From: Selaginella moellendorffii
Lineage: Eukaryota > Streptophyta > Lycopodiopsida > Selaginellales > Selaginellaceae
DNA length: 64,000 bases
Direction of reading: 5' to 3'
Assembly: GCF_000143415.4 (NCBI RefSeq)
Contig: NW_003314270.1
Location: forward strand, 248,001-312,000
Made by a program: the position numbers and the translations under genes
The notes under the pieces: model-generated
What the model was told of the DNA's origin: nothing
Database searches by the model: none
What the model saw: the letters and a program-made list of their open reading frames with translations, nothing else
Shown here: positions 21,735 through 31,221 of the stretch, in pieces
Layout of the letters: the number at the start of each line of letters is the position of its first letter
How positions within the stretch are numbered: position 1 is the stretch's first letter

Positions 21735-23100
21735 TGGTTTGAGGATGAGTGCACATTACCTGAGCTTCCTCCACTAACTGAGTTAAAGAGCGACAACCAG
21801 GCCAACCAGAGTTCGACATTGATGAGGCAGACTGGAAATGTAATCTGCATGAAGTCCGACATTTTCAAGGTAAAGCATCTCGTTTAGCATCCCGCTTGTT
21901 AGAACCATTCTTCTGTCGCGGTTTCTTCCCGGCTCAGGAGATACGAATTGTGAAGAAGCAGGTAAGTAGATATACATGATGCTGTTTTCAACAGGTACTA
22001 AGCCATGTATTGTTCATGTTGTGCCTGACTTCTATCACACTTCCGGCATCAGCTGTGCAGCTTGAGAAGCTTGCTTGTGAGTGCAGTAATGCAACATTTG
22101 GAAAAGGTAAATACTCTGCCTAAGACAGAGAATTGTGTTAAGAGGACTTCATGACGTTCAGATGTTTATGATCCGAGCTATCGCAAGCCACTGAAGCTCA
22201 ATCCTGAAGAGTTCGTGTCAGACTTCCATCCAGCAAACTATGGGATTTTGGATATAGTGAGGGACACACTAGTCCCAAACGCAACCAGCCTCGGGCTGGG
22301 CTGCACAAGCTGGGGACTATTTCAAAACACACGTAGATACACCTCTGCATCTCTGGTGGTAGTGCTTCCAGGCAATCACAGTGGTGGGGAACTTGTAGAG
22401 CGACATGGAAAAGTGGAGAAAAGCCGAGGAGAACCAGAGCAATAACAATATCCACTTGCCAGCTTTCTATTCCGACTGTGAGCATGAAGTTAAATCCGGA
22501 TACAGGCTCCTGTTGACATACAATCTTTACAGCAACGGGGTAAAATCCCTATCATTGTCCAGTTTAGCTGATCATACTGGCTCCACAATCGAAGCTCGAC
22601 TCCAATTTAAGGAGTAGCAGACGGCTGTTGGTGGGATTCCCCTGTGGGCACAGATATCCTCTCAAGTAGGTATCTTCTCATGAAGGAACATGCTGAAAGA
22701 GGAGGATGCCGTCCTCTTTTGAGCTCCAAGGGCTGGTTCAGTTATGGGAAGAAAAACCAAAAGATATTTATGTAAGTCAGGTTTGTGTGAAGTTCCATTC
22801 TGAGTTTCCAGCATTTGATGAAACAAACAAGAAGGAGATTACGTGGCTTTGGAAGGAGGTTGCTCCTTCTTTTCTTTTTTTCTCTCTTCATTGTTTTTGT
22901 TTTGTTGCAGAAAAGTTGTTCTAGCTTTTGGCACAGATTGGTGGAGCTCTTCTATGGAAACGACGCACCATCTTTGAAACAAGCATACTATGCTTTAGCT
23001 GTTGTGTTCTGCATTGGTCCGGAGAAGGCAAATACGTCACAGACGGAATATGACTTAGCTCGTTTGGACACGCAATCTGGTTGAACTTGAGGCGTTTAGC
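21735..23100 (+). pseudogene. Fe(II)/2-oxoglutarate dioxygenase-like pseudogene
   Basis: Separated frames give EFDIDEADWKCNLHEVRHFQ (21810-21870), KLACECSNATFGKG, SYRKPLKLNPEEF, a SASLVVVLPGNHSGGELVERH strand section and, after a frameshift near 22400, HLPAFYSDCEHEVKSGYRLL. Further on comes ELFYGNDAPSLKQAYY. These match the order of prolyl-4-hydroxylase-like Fe(II)/2OG domains, where the SDCEHEV histidine is the distal metal ligand. I cannot identify the proximal HxD pair. Possible intron borders exist (TTTCAAG|GTAAAG at 21869), so some breaks may be introns, but the shift at 22400 has no splice sites. The start of a similar sequence occurs in copy 2 (12145-12250). Confidence 0.6.
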
Positions 23101-23553
23101 ATTGTCCGTCGCAGCTTGTTCCCTTTTATTCGCTGAATAGGTAACGAAAGTCAGAATGTGAAACAAGAATTCTCACCACGGGGAAAACGCAAACCGTGCT
23201 CCTAGAAAAAATATGAACACAACTTCTTCCATGGCTTCCTTGCGCTTGTGTCTCTATAGAATACGAATTATATGTGTCTAGAACAATGCCAACAGAAAGG
23301 AAGAAGAGAAATGAGATTTTTTCTGGTGTGGTTTGAGTGAATTGAGCATGCATGTTTCTGAGAATGAGCCCCAAACGTCGAGCTCCATCGCCTGAGCACA
23401 AGCTCTCGGTTCAAAGCCTTGAGCTTCTAAACTCCCAAAGTTCGAGGAGAAAAATCAATCTAGCGAGGCTCCAAATTCCTTATAGCGCTTGTAACAGCAA
23501 ACCTTTAAAATCTTTTAGTATCCAAATATCTTATAAGAGATGAGTTCGTCCAG
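23101..23553. other. Spacer with a dispersed repeat
   Basis: About 23395-23445 is the inverted counterpart of 13265-13335. Otherwise no gene is visible; the next gene starts at 23554. Confidence 0.4.
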
Positions 23554-25350
23554 ATGCAAACTTGCCTTCGATCAACCACGGGAGCCAAGAGCTTCTTCCA
23601 GGTTGAATCCACCAGGGAGAGTTTCGCCACCCTCCTCAAATCATGCGCAAGAGCCAACGATTTGGCCACCGGCCGGGCGCTCCACTTCCAGATCCTCCAC
23701 AGCGGTCACAACGGGGACAAGCTCCTGGACGAACTCCTCCTCCAAATGTATGGCAAGTGCGGCAGCGTGGAGGACGCCCGGCTCGTCTTCTCCCAGATGC
23801 GCCATCCAGGCCTTTCCTCCTGGAACATGATGATCGCCGCGTATGCCCGCAATGGGCATCTGGGACACGCCAAGAACACCTTCGATCGAATGCCGTGCCG
23901 CGATTCTGTCTCGTCCAACACCATGATCTGGGCTTTCTCGCTGGGATCGAATCTCTCTGCCGTGAAGAACACCTTTGATCTCATGCCCGAGAGAGATCTT
24001 CGCTCCTGGAACTCACTCGTCGCAGCAAATGCCCAAAAGGGGGATACCCATCTCGCCAAGAGGGCGTTTGATCGTATGCCCGCCCGCGATGGCGTCTCTT
24101 GGAACGCGATCCTCTCGGCTTGCCTCGACAATCCGGATGCCGCGCAGGGGATCTTCCACGACTGCCCCGATCGAAGCATTGCATCGTGGAGCAGCGTGAT
24201 CCAGGCGGTGATTGCCGCTGGGCAGATCCACCGCGCGGTGGAGATTTTCGAGCTCATGCCTGCTCGCGATGTCTGGGTCTGGAATGCGATCGTCACGGCG
24301 CATGGAGCGAGCTCCAATCCGGCCGCGGCGAAGAAAGCTTTCGATCAAATGCCCGGAAGAGATGTGGTAGCGTGGAGCTCGCTCATCCAGACTCTCCTCC
24401 AGTCCTCGAATCACTTCGCTACCGCGGAAGAGGCGTTCCAGCGATTGCCGGCCAGGAATGTGGTCTCCTGGACGATGATCTTGCTAGCGCGATCGCAGCG
24501 CTGCGACCTGGCGGCCACGAAATCCCTCTTCTCCGCCATGCCCCAGCGCGATCTGGTGGCCTGGAACGCGCTCATCACCGCGCACGCGCAGTGCTACCAG
24601 GAATCCAAAGCCATCTTCGATCGAATGCCCGCCCAGAGCATCGCGTCCTGGAATTGCCTGATCACATCCCTGTCGCTGGGCAAGAACACCGAGACCGCGA
24701 GGCAGATCTTCGACGCGATGCCACAGCAGGATTCCAACACCTGGGCCGCGATCATCACCGCCTACGCGCAGAACGGCCGCCTGGATCAAGCGCACGAGAT
24801 CTTCCAAACCCTAGCGCTCCAAGATCGCCAAGAACAGGGCCAAGAACCCCAAGAACACCGCAATCTCGCGGCCTGGAACGCGATCATCGCCGCGCACGCG
24901 CAATTCGGCAATGGCGCCGACGCCGTCGCGCTGCTCCACGCGATGCTGCTCGAGGGATCGTCCTCCCCGTCCGACGGCTCCTTCCTGGGCGCCCTCAATG
25001 GATGCGCCCACGCCGGGCTCGTGGAAGAGAGCCGATCGATCTTCCAGGCGATGGCGAGCGACTATTCGATCGCGCCGCGGCTGGAGCACTACTGCTGCGT
25101 GATGGAGGCGCTGGGGCGAGTGGGGCAGCTGGATCGCGCCGAGGAGCTCATGGCCGCCATGCCCTATTTGCCCGACGAGGTGGCGTGGGTGGGGTTTGTG
25201 GGCATCTTCCAGATCCATGGGCAAGTGACGAGGGCGGCGGCGGCCGCGCAGCAATTCGTGGATGCCAATCCGGCGAGCGCCACTGCCCAGGTGCTGCGAT
25301 CGGTGGTTCTTCGCTGGGCGGCGTCTGGCGCGCAAAACCGAGAAATTTGA
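23554..25350 (+). CDS. PLS-class pentatricopeptide repeat protein (PPR)
   Basis: This intronless frame of 598 residues carries about a dozen degenerate 31-36-residue repeats, each with the pattern W(N/S)xx(I/V)xA followed by A...FD(R/Q)MPxRD. Examples are SWNMMIAAYARNGHLGHAK, SWNSLVAANAQKGD and AWNAIIAAHAQFGNGADAVA. It ends with an E-type region (LEHYCCVMEALGRVGQLDRA, LPDEVAWVGFVGIFQIHG) and has no DYW deaminase domain. PLS-PPR proteins of the E subgroup bind organelle transcripts base by base and recruit a deaminase for C-to-U editing. The N-terminus (about 30 residues, Arg/Ser/Thr-rich, few acids) could be an organelle transit peptide. The downstream half is markedly GC-richer than the flanks. 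A second PPR gene lies 2.4 kb downstream. The start could also be an out-of-frame ATG at 23540, which I reject. Confidence 0.88.
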   Translation: MQTCLRSTTGAKSFFQVESTRESFATLLKSCARANDLATGRALHFQILHSGHNGDKLLDELLLQMYGKCGSVEDARLVFSQMRHPGLSSWNMMIAAYARNGHLGHAKNTFDRMPCRDSVSSNTMIWAFSLGSNLSAVKNTFDLMPERDLRSWNSLVAANAQKGDTHLAKRAFDRMPARDGVSWNAILSACLDNPDAAQGIFHDCPDRSIASWSSVIQAVIAAGQIHRAVEIFELMPARDVWVWNAIVTAHGASSNPAAAKKAFDQMPGRDVVAWSSLIQTLLQSSNHFATAEEAFQRLPARNVVSWTMILLARSQRCDLAATKSLFSAMPQRDLVAWNALITAHAQCYQESKAIFDRMPAQSIASWNCLITSLSLGKNTETARQIFDAMPQQDSNTWAAIITAYAQNGRLDQAHEIFQTLALQDRQEQGQEPQEHRNLAAWNAIIAAHAQFGNGADAVALLHAMLLEGSSSPSDGSFLGALNGCAHAGLVEESRSIFQAMASDYSIAPRLEHYCCVMEALGRVGQLDRAEELMAAMPYLPDEVAWVGFVGIFQIHGQVTRAAAAAQQFVDANPASATAQVLRSVVLRWAASGAQNREI

Positions 25351-25890
25351 AATAAGAATATTTTCTGTCAAACTCTGGTATATGCTCGCATTTAGTTAAA
25401 CTGAGATTAATTTTGTTTTAGTCAGATTAATTTTAAATTAGTTTGTTTTAACCATTGTTAAAATAGTATGCTTTTAATTCTTTAGTGTTGTTATATTTTA
25501 TTAGTGTTAAAATGGATTGGATACATTAAACATTAAGAAGTTTGGAGTTCATCGAATTGTTTTTACCTGAAGCAACACAGCAAAGCAAACTATACAACAA
25601 ACCTGGAGGAAGAAAAGGATTGAGCAGCAGCGCTACGAACATGCAACACCTGTCAAACCCACAGTTTTTGAACAGCCGCGGACAGACAGTGTGGATCCAA
25701 AAATCTTACCAATCCATCGTCCCAGTTTTTGGAACTTTTGTCGCAATAAACACTGCCCAGATTCAATGCTTCCGCAAGATGATTCTCTCTTTCTCCTCTT
25801 CTCCAACTTAACAGCTTCGCGAGCTCGCTTACTCTATTGCCAGATTCTCACGGCCGCCGCCTGCAAAAAAACAGCATTCGCTTACAAACC
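25351..25890. other. Intergenic region
   Basis: AT-rich DNA with poly-T runs up to about 25540 (the 3' flank of the PPR gene), then mixed sequence leading to the chitinase promoter. The 89-residue frame at 25542-25811 shows no motif. Confidence 0.4.
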
Positions 25891-25892
25891 TC

Positions 25893-25900
25893 TATAAAAT
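25893..25900 (+). promoter_or_regulatory. Candidate TATA box of the LysM-GH18 gene
   Basis: TATAAAAT lies 55 bp before the predicted ATG at 25955, a normal plant spacing for a short 5' leader. Confidence 0.5.
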
Positions 25901-25954
25901 CCACGACTCAAGAACCAGAGGAAGATAAAACTTCGTACCTTTTGTCTTGTACGA

Positions 25955-27108
25955 ATGTTGGAGATGAAGCCACCGCTCTTCGTTGCGTGCTTCCTGCTTG
26001 CCGCCATCACCTGTAAGTCCATTTTTTCTTAGCAACTGGTCTCAAAGCTGTGGTTTTACCCTGCCATGAATCAGCAGGTGGAGCACATACCTGTGGCAAG
26101 TTGCGGGAGATCGAGAAGGGAGATACTTGTCTGTCGCTCAGTCAAGCTCTTAACTTGACACTCCAAGACTTCATGCTCCTCAATCCCAAGACGAACTGCA
26201 GCAGCTTGATCGTTGGCGAGGAGATCTGTGCTTCTTCCTGCTTCCGAAAACTGGTTTCTCCCAGATACGGCCAACGCCCTGTGGTCATGGATTACATTGG
26301 TGCTATGGGAAACTCCACCGCCTTCGACGACGTTCCAGTGTCACCAGATGTCGACCACTTTTTCATCCTCTCCTTCGCCATCGACGCAAATCGTTCCGGA
26401 ATCGTTCAAAACGGGAGCTTCATCAGCTACTGGAGTGATGGTCTCACGCCAGAGAGCGTCTCTGCGATAAAATCCAAGCACCAAAACGTCAAAGTCCTGC
26501 TCAGTCTGGCTGGCTACAGCTTACAAGTCGATGGTCAGTCGGATCCTTGGATCGTTCGCTGGTATGACCCCTCCGACGCCGACCTGTGGATCGACAACGC
26601 AGTCAAGTCCATTAGCGCGCTCGTGCAAAAGTATCACCTGGACGGCGTCGACATCGACTACGAAAGCATGGACGACCCAAGCAACTTACGTCTCTTCCCG
26701 TTTTGCATCGGAGAACTGATCAAGGCTCTCAAGAGGAACAAAGTGATCAGCGTTGCCACCATCGCACCTTACGGAGCTTCGGCCCCTTACTACCGGAGCC
26801 TCCTCCGGTACTATGGCGACCAGTTCGACTACATCAACTTCCAGTTCTACTCCTACAGCAACGTCACCAATGCATACGACTACGTGCAACTCTATCACTG
26901 GATAGCCCAGGGATTCGACGAGAACAAGCTGATGGTCAGTCTAGAAATCGACGGGACTTCGGGACGAGGAGTGCAAGGAGCGGAATTTTTCAAAGCTGTG
27001 GAAGAGATAAAAAAGACACGCAAAGTACCGGGGATGTTCCTATGGTCTGCTGAAGGCTCTCAAGAAACCGGGTTCCTTGTAGAGAAGGTAGCACAATGCA
27101 CACTTTAG
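25955..27108 (+). CDS. Secreted LysM-GH18 chitinase-like protein
   Basis: Exon 1 (25955-26012) encodes a signal peptide (Lys-Pro-Pro followed by LFVACFLLAAIT). The intron starts GTAAGT at 26013. The acceptor is a NAGNAG pair ending at 26074 or 26077, so the product has 363 or 362 residues. Residues about 25-73 form a LysM domain (KGDTCLSLSQALNLTLQDF, LNPKTNCSSLIVGEEIC) that would bind chitin or N-acetylglucosamine polymers. Residues about 85-360 form a GH18 barrel with the complete catalytic signature DGVDIDYE (209-216, acid Glu216), and conserved SVATIAPYG and YINFQFYSY strands. Strand sequence around MDYIGAMGNST resembles the narbonin/chitinase-2-like subgroup. LysM-GH18 fusions are known from ferns, horsetails and lycophytes as antifungal chitinases. 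The catalytic residues suggest activity, but narbonin-like members can be inactive. It would act in the apoplast or cell wall. Confidence 0.9.
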
Positions 27109-27221
27109 ATGGAAGAAAAGCTCTATAGATGGAAGAAGCACTCTAGATGGAAGAAGCATAAAATACATTGAGATTCAGAGCTAAGAGAAATCGAAGAAGG
27201 ATAGACACAAGTACCTCCTAG

Positions 27222-27642
27222 CTAATAAGCTGGAATTCGCGAATAAGAGTACCCTTTGAACCCACGCCACGAGTAATACGCGATCCTCGTCTCATAGAAC
27301 CCTGCCACGAGAAGCCACACAAGATATGAAACACAAAGAAGGGAAAAACTCCTTACCTGGTAGAAAAACTAGAATTCCCAGCAGCAAGAACCCAAACGCC
27401 TGCGATGTCTCTCCGCCGATGTGAGCCGTGAATATCAGATGCGAGATTACGATGAAAATCGTCCCACAGAGCAGCAAGGCGATTGCTAGCAGGATTGATT
27501 TCCAAGGCACTTGATCGGGGATATCATACCTAAACCGCAGATCCTCGCCAGCAGGGCCATAATCATCAAAATTTCTCCTCCCGCCCTGCGATCGGCTCAA
27601 TCCCTCGCTCGTCGGGACTCTGGAGTAGCGCGTTTCTCTCAT
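27222..27642 (-). CDS. TMEM230: TMEM230-type two-pass membrane protein
   Basis: Exon 1 runs from 27642 to 27357 (CCAG|GTAAGG). The intron is 55 nt. Exon 2 runs from 27301 to 27222 and ends ...RIPAY-stop. The protein has 121 residues: an Arg/Ser-rich N-terminus, the family motif YDIPDQVPWKSI, a first membrane span (about 49-71, ILLAIALLLCGTIFIVISHL), and a second (about 83-97, GFLLLGILVFLPG). It closes with the highly conserved tail FYETRIAYYSWRG, which only appears after splicing. Animal TMEM230 sits in endomembranes and on secretory or synaptic vesicles. Plant homologues are uncharacterised as far as I know. It is divergent from the PPR gene at 27729, with 86 bp between the start codons. Without the intron the reading would run into an unrelated tail, so splicing is well supported. 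Confidence 0.9.
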
Positions 27643-27728
27643 TTTCTCTCAAGAACCCTAAAATTTCTTCCAAGGGAAAAATAGTATATGCCCCGAGAGA
27701 ATCTTCTAGGCATATTCAACCGTCGTCC
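27643..27728. promoter_or_regulatory. Shared divergent promoter/leader region (86 bp)
   Basis: The start codons of the TMEM230 homologue (minus) and the PPR gene (plus) are only 86 bp apart. Leaders and core promoters must overlap, either within this gap or inside the neighbouring gene. I see no clear TATA box; AATAGTATATG at about 27688 is a weak candidate. Confidence 0.45.
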
Positions 27729-29612
27729 ATGGGATGTCCCTTGATCCAGCAGCTTAGGTCTTGCAATTCCCTGGCCGAGGCTCATCAAATTCACGCCCAG
27801 ATCCGTTGCGACGGCCTGGGCGTCGATTCCTACACCTGCAATGTGATGATCCAGGCCTATGGTCGATGCGGCAGCGCCCAGCAAGCCCGATTGATCTTCG
27901 ATGCAATGAAGAGCAGGGACAAATTCTCCTGGGACTCGATCCTCACGGCCTACACCCGCAATGGGCACCTGGAAGAAGCCTGGTTGATCTACAACGCCAT
28001 GGAGGAATGGGGGCTCTTTGCGATGAATGCGATGCTGGGCGCGCTGGCGTCGATCGGCAGCATCCACGATGCCAAGCAATTCTTCGATTCGATGCCCGGG
28101 AGGGACCTTGTCTCCTGGACGCTGCTGCTCAACGCCCTGACACGACTGGGGCTCTTGGACGAGGCCCAGGAGCTCTTCAATCGATTCCCCGAGACTGATC
28201 TAGTGGCCTGGACGACGGTGTTGATTTGGCACGCGCGTGGTGGGAGGCTAGCGCGCGCAAAATCTCTGTTCGATGCGATGCCGGAGCGCGATCTCGTCTC
28301 CTGGACTGCGTTGTTTTGGGCATTTGCCCAGGCGGGGAATCTCCAGGAAGCTAAAGAGCTATTCGATTCCATTCCGGAACGCGACACTGTAGCGTGGACG
28401 GCCATGATGTCGGCGTACGGCCAGAATGGCCACCTGATGGATGCCAGAAAGACGTTCGATTCCATTCCGGAACGGAATATCTACACGTGGACGGACATGA
28501 TGATAACATATGCTGAAAGCGGGCATCTGGGTTTTGCAAAGAGAATGTTCGATTCTATGCCGGAATGGAATCTTGTGTCGTGCACCGCCATGCTAATAGC
28601 TTACGCGCGATCGGGACATTCTAAAGATGCCGAAAGAATATTCTATGCTATGAAAGAAACCAACACGTACACGTGGACGGCAATGATTGCGGCATTTGCC
28701 CAACACGGCCAAGTGGAGAAAGCAAAGGAGCTCTTTGAGAGAATGCCCGAGATTAACTTGTACGTGTTAACATCATTGTTGTCAGCTTACGCTCAAAACG
28801 GGTATCTTAAACACAGTAAGCTTATCTTTGATCAGATGGAAGAACATTCCATAATTTCGTGGAATGTGATGCTAGATATGTACGCCCAAGCCGGGCATTT
28901 GGAGGAATTGAAGTGCCTATTTGATTCTATGCAAGAAAAAGACCTAAGTTCTTACAATATAATGCTGTCAAGCTTTGCCCAACATGGTTACCTTAAAGAA
29001 GCGAAACTAATTTTTGATAAAATGGAAATCAGAAATCTAATATCATGGACTGCCTTACTTACTGCATATACCCAAAACGGTCATCTGGATCGAGCCAAAA
29101 GGACATTTCAAGGCTTGCTAAGCCAAGATGTAATCCTTTGGAACTCGATTATTGGTGGCTTCGCACAAAATGTAGAGTCAAGGGAAGCGATCCAGCTCTT
29201 TTACGAGATGAATCTTGTGGAAACCCCGGACGAAGTCACATTTTTGTGTGTGCTCCTGGCGTGGTCACACAAAGGAGAGGTGTTCTCTGGAAGAAACTTG
29301 TTCCGATCGATTTGCTTTGATTTTGAAATGGCCCACAAGAAGCAGCATTACAGCTGCTTTCTGGGATTGCTCAGTCGAGCTGGTTACTTGAGCGAGGCTG
29401 AAGAACTCATAGCCACCATGCCATTTGCGGCCGAGAATTTAGACTGGACGTGCCTATTAGGAGCCTGTAAGAGTTACAGGGATGAGAAGCGAGGAAGTTT
29501 TGCGAGTCAAAACGTCTTGGGCTTGGACCCATCGAATGGTTCCGCTTATGTGTTGCTAGCAAATCTGTATTCGGCAAAAGAGAGAAAGAAAATTCCACAT
29601 GTCATGTCGTGA
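27729..29612 (+). CDS. PLS-class pentatricopeptide repeat protein (PPR)
   Basis: This intronless frame of 627 residues has about 15 repeats with the recurring pattern SWT(A/M)M..AYAQ.GHL..AK.LFD(S/R)MPE. Examples are DLVSWTALFWAFAQAGNLQ, DTVAWTAMMSAYGQNGHL and LISWTALLTAYTQNGHLDRA. The N-terminus (PLIQQLRSCNSLAEAHQIHA) is typical for plant PLS proteins and gives little transit peptide. The C-terminal E-type region (KQHYSCFLGLLSRAGYLSEA, NLDWTCLLGACKSY, GSAYVLLANLYS) ends shortly after, with no DYW domain. The expected role is binding of mitochondrial or plastid transcripts for C-to-U editing, with the deaminase supplied in trans. Several repeats are nearly identical (for example the two ending FDSIPERN/D), indicating internal repeat duplication. 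The start codon is the first ATG after the divergent promoter. Confidence 0.88.
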   Translation: MGCPLIQQLRSCNSLAEAHQIHAQIRCDGLGVDSYTCNVMIQAYGRCGSAQQARLIFDAMKSRDKFSWDSILTAYTRNGHLEEAWLIYNAMEEWGLFAMNAMLGALASIGSIHDAKQFFDSMPGRDLVSWTLLLNALTRLGLLDEAQELFNRFPETDLVAWTTVLIWHARGGRLARAKSLFDAMPERDLVSWTALFWAFAQAGNLQEAKELFDSIPERDTVAWTAMMSAYGQNGHLMDARKTFDSIPERNIYTWTDMMITYAESGHLGFAKRMFDSMPEWNLVSCTAMLIAYARSGHSKDAERIFYAMKETNTYTWTAMIAAFAQHGQVEKAKELFERMPEINLYVLTSLLSAYAQNGYLKHSKLIFDQMEEHSIISWNVMLDMYAQAGHLEELKCLFDSMQEKDLSSYNIMLSSFAQHGYLKEAKLIFDKMEIRNLISWTALLTAYTQNGHLDRAKRTFQGLLSQDVILWNSIIGGFAQNVESREAIQLFYEMNLVETPDEVTFLCVLLAWSHKGEVFSGRNLFRSICFDFEMAHKKQHYSCFLGLLSRAGYLSEAEELIATMPFAAENLDWTCLLGACKSYRDEKRGSFASQNVLGLDPSNGSAYVLLANLYSAKERKKIPHVMS

Positions 29613-30695
29613 ATGACTGCGACGTTGGCAGCACCAGTGCAGCATGATGGTTTATAACACAAAACGGGGCGTACACTGGTCACCCTGACATCTTCAAGCT
29701 ATTACATTCTCTAGAACAATGCATTTTTTTTATAATAGAAATCAGGGGACTAAAGAACTTAAATTTGTAATTTAATATTACAATATCATTTAAACAACTG
29801 CATAATGCTACGTGATCGCCATTCAAAATCTAATGGTTGGAATGTATCAGTTCTGGAGCCCGTCCTTGCTCCGGTCAAACGTTTACGCCATCCCGACCTT
29901 GAGCAAGAGGCTGCTCAAGAGCCGAGAGCCTGAGTCAAGAGGGTGTTGCTCTCCTTGTGGATGATCTCGAGCGAGTGACTTCAAGTCTGGAGTCACATCG
30001 ACGCAGACCAAGGCCGAGAAAGGTGGTGCAAAGCTTTTTCCTTGAAGCTGTTATGTAGACTTGAGATTGGGATGCAGCAGCAATCCATACTTGAGGCTGC
30101 TGCTGCCGGCACGATGTGAACGCAATTTTGTCAACTCGGACACATTCTAGCCTCATTAGTCTGAAAAGCTTTGCTCTGATACCACTATACTCGTCTCTTC
30201 AAGGCTGCCACATTTGTTTCCAAACCTCCATAGCATGAACTTGTCCACAGAGCTGTAGCACTTGCTGGATAGTTCTGGATAGTTCTTCACAGATGAACTT
30301 CCTTCTCCTCTTGTCTCGGCCTGTAGAGTTTGCTGGAAAGAAAGCCAAGAGTACAAGCTGGCACAATGACTGGGCTTTAAGGCCTTGTTTGGGACGCCAC
30401 ATCGTCCAGATGTATGATTGTGCAACATGGAAAAAAGTCGCACAGCTGCTGCTTCTTACTAATGATTCAGGGATCCAAACTTCTTAAAAACAGCTATTGA
30501 AAAGAAATTAAATTTAAACCAAACAATAGAATGTTTATAAATTATAAATAAGTTTAAAATTAATAAACTTTATAATACCACTATAATTTTACCATCATAT
30601 TTCATAATATTTTATGATTTCTCTCTCTCTATATGTATGTGTTTATCTAGAATATGCTTGTATATTCTGGGATATTCTCCATTTAATATTTAAAT
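29613..30695. other. Intergenic region with a retroelement-like primer-binding site
   Basis: Reverse complement of about 30170-30182 reads GGTATCAGAGC, the initiator tRNA-Met primer-binding motif. In minus sense it is followed by an ATG-initiated 73-codon frame (30156-29935). This layout resembles the LTR/PBS/gag junction of a copia- or TRIM-like element. I could not find a second LTR. 29700-29830 is AT-rich; 30500-30690 is AT-rich with a (CT)-type tract near 30622. Confidence 0.35.
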
Positions 30696-31221
30696 TAATT
30701 TTTTATTTTTTATTAATTGTGAGGTTCAAGTATATGGCTATGATGTTGTATACTAATATTAGTGGGATTTTGGTCCATATTCCATGCACTCACATTGGTG
30801 AAAGTGAAGGGCAATTTTATATATCCCTAAGGAGTGCTAGGATTTGGGATTTTAGTTTAAATCTAGTTCTTACATTGTCTAAATCTCCATTTTCTTATAG
30901 CTTTTCTTAACTTCTTCTTTTTGTTTTTTCATTTTCATTCATTTTCATTCATCTTCATGACAGAGTAGCAACCTCCTCCTCTTTTGACTATGAAGCAATA
31001 GTTGGTGCAATTACTTGATACTATACAGTTGTAATTAAATAATCAAACTCAATTAATAGCAACATTAACAACATGTGGTACAACTCTTCTGACTCTTATT
31101 GCTAATCCTCACATCCGGCTGGAGTTCTTTTCTAGGAATCCTAAGAATGATGTATACCATTGGTTTGATCACTTTAAAGTGATTGCCACATATCATTCTT
31201 GGGATGATGCTCAGTGTTTAT
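30696..31221 (+). mobile_element. Ty3/gypsy element A2, first segment
   Basis: The LTR/leader-like sequence (about 30720-30830) and the first half of gag (ending GGGATGATGCTCAGTGTTTA) match A1 at 2225-2880. The element is cut at 31221 by element B and resumes at 38620 in the same register (TTTACATGAGTTTC), so A2 is older than B. Confidence 0.8.

Noticed and set aside
24099-25355. 418-codon frame overlapping the first PPR gene
   Set aside because: Arg/Ala/Gly-rich shadow frame of the GC-rich PPR coding sequence; the PPR repeats are in the other frame.
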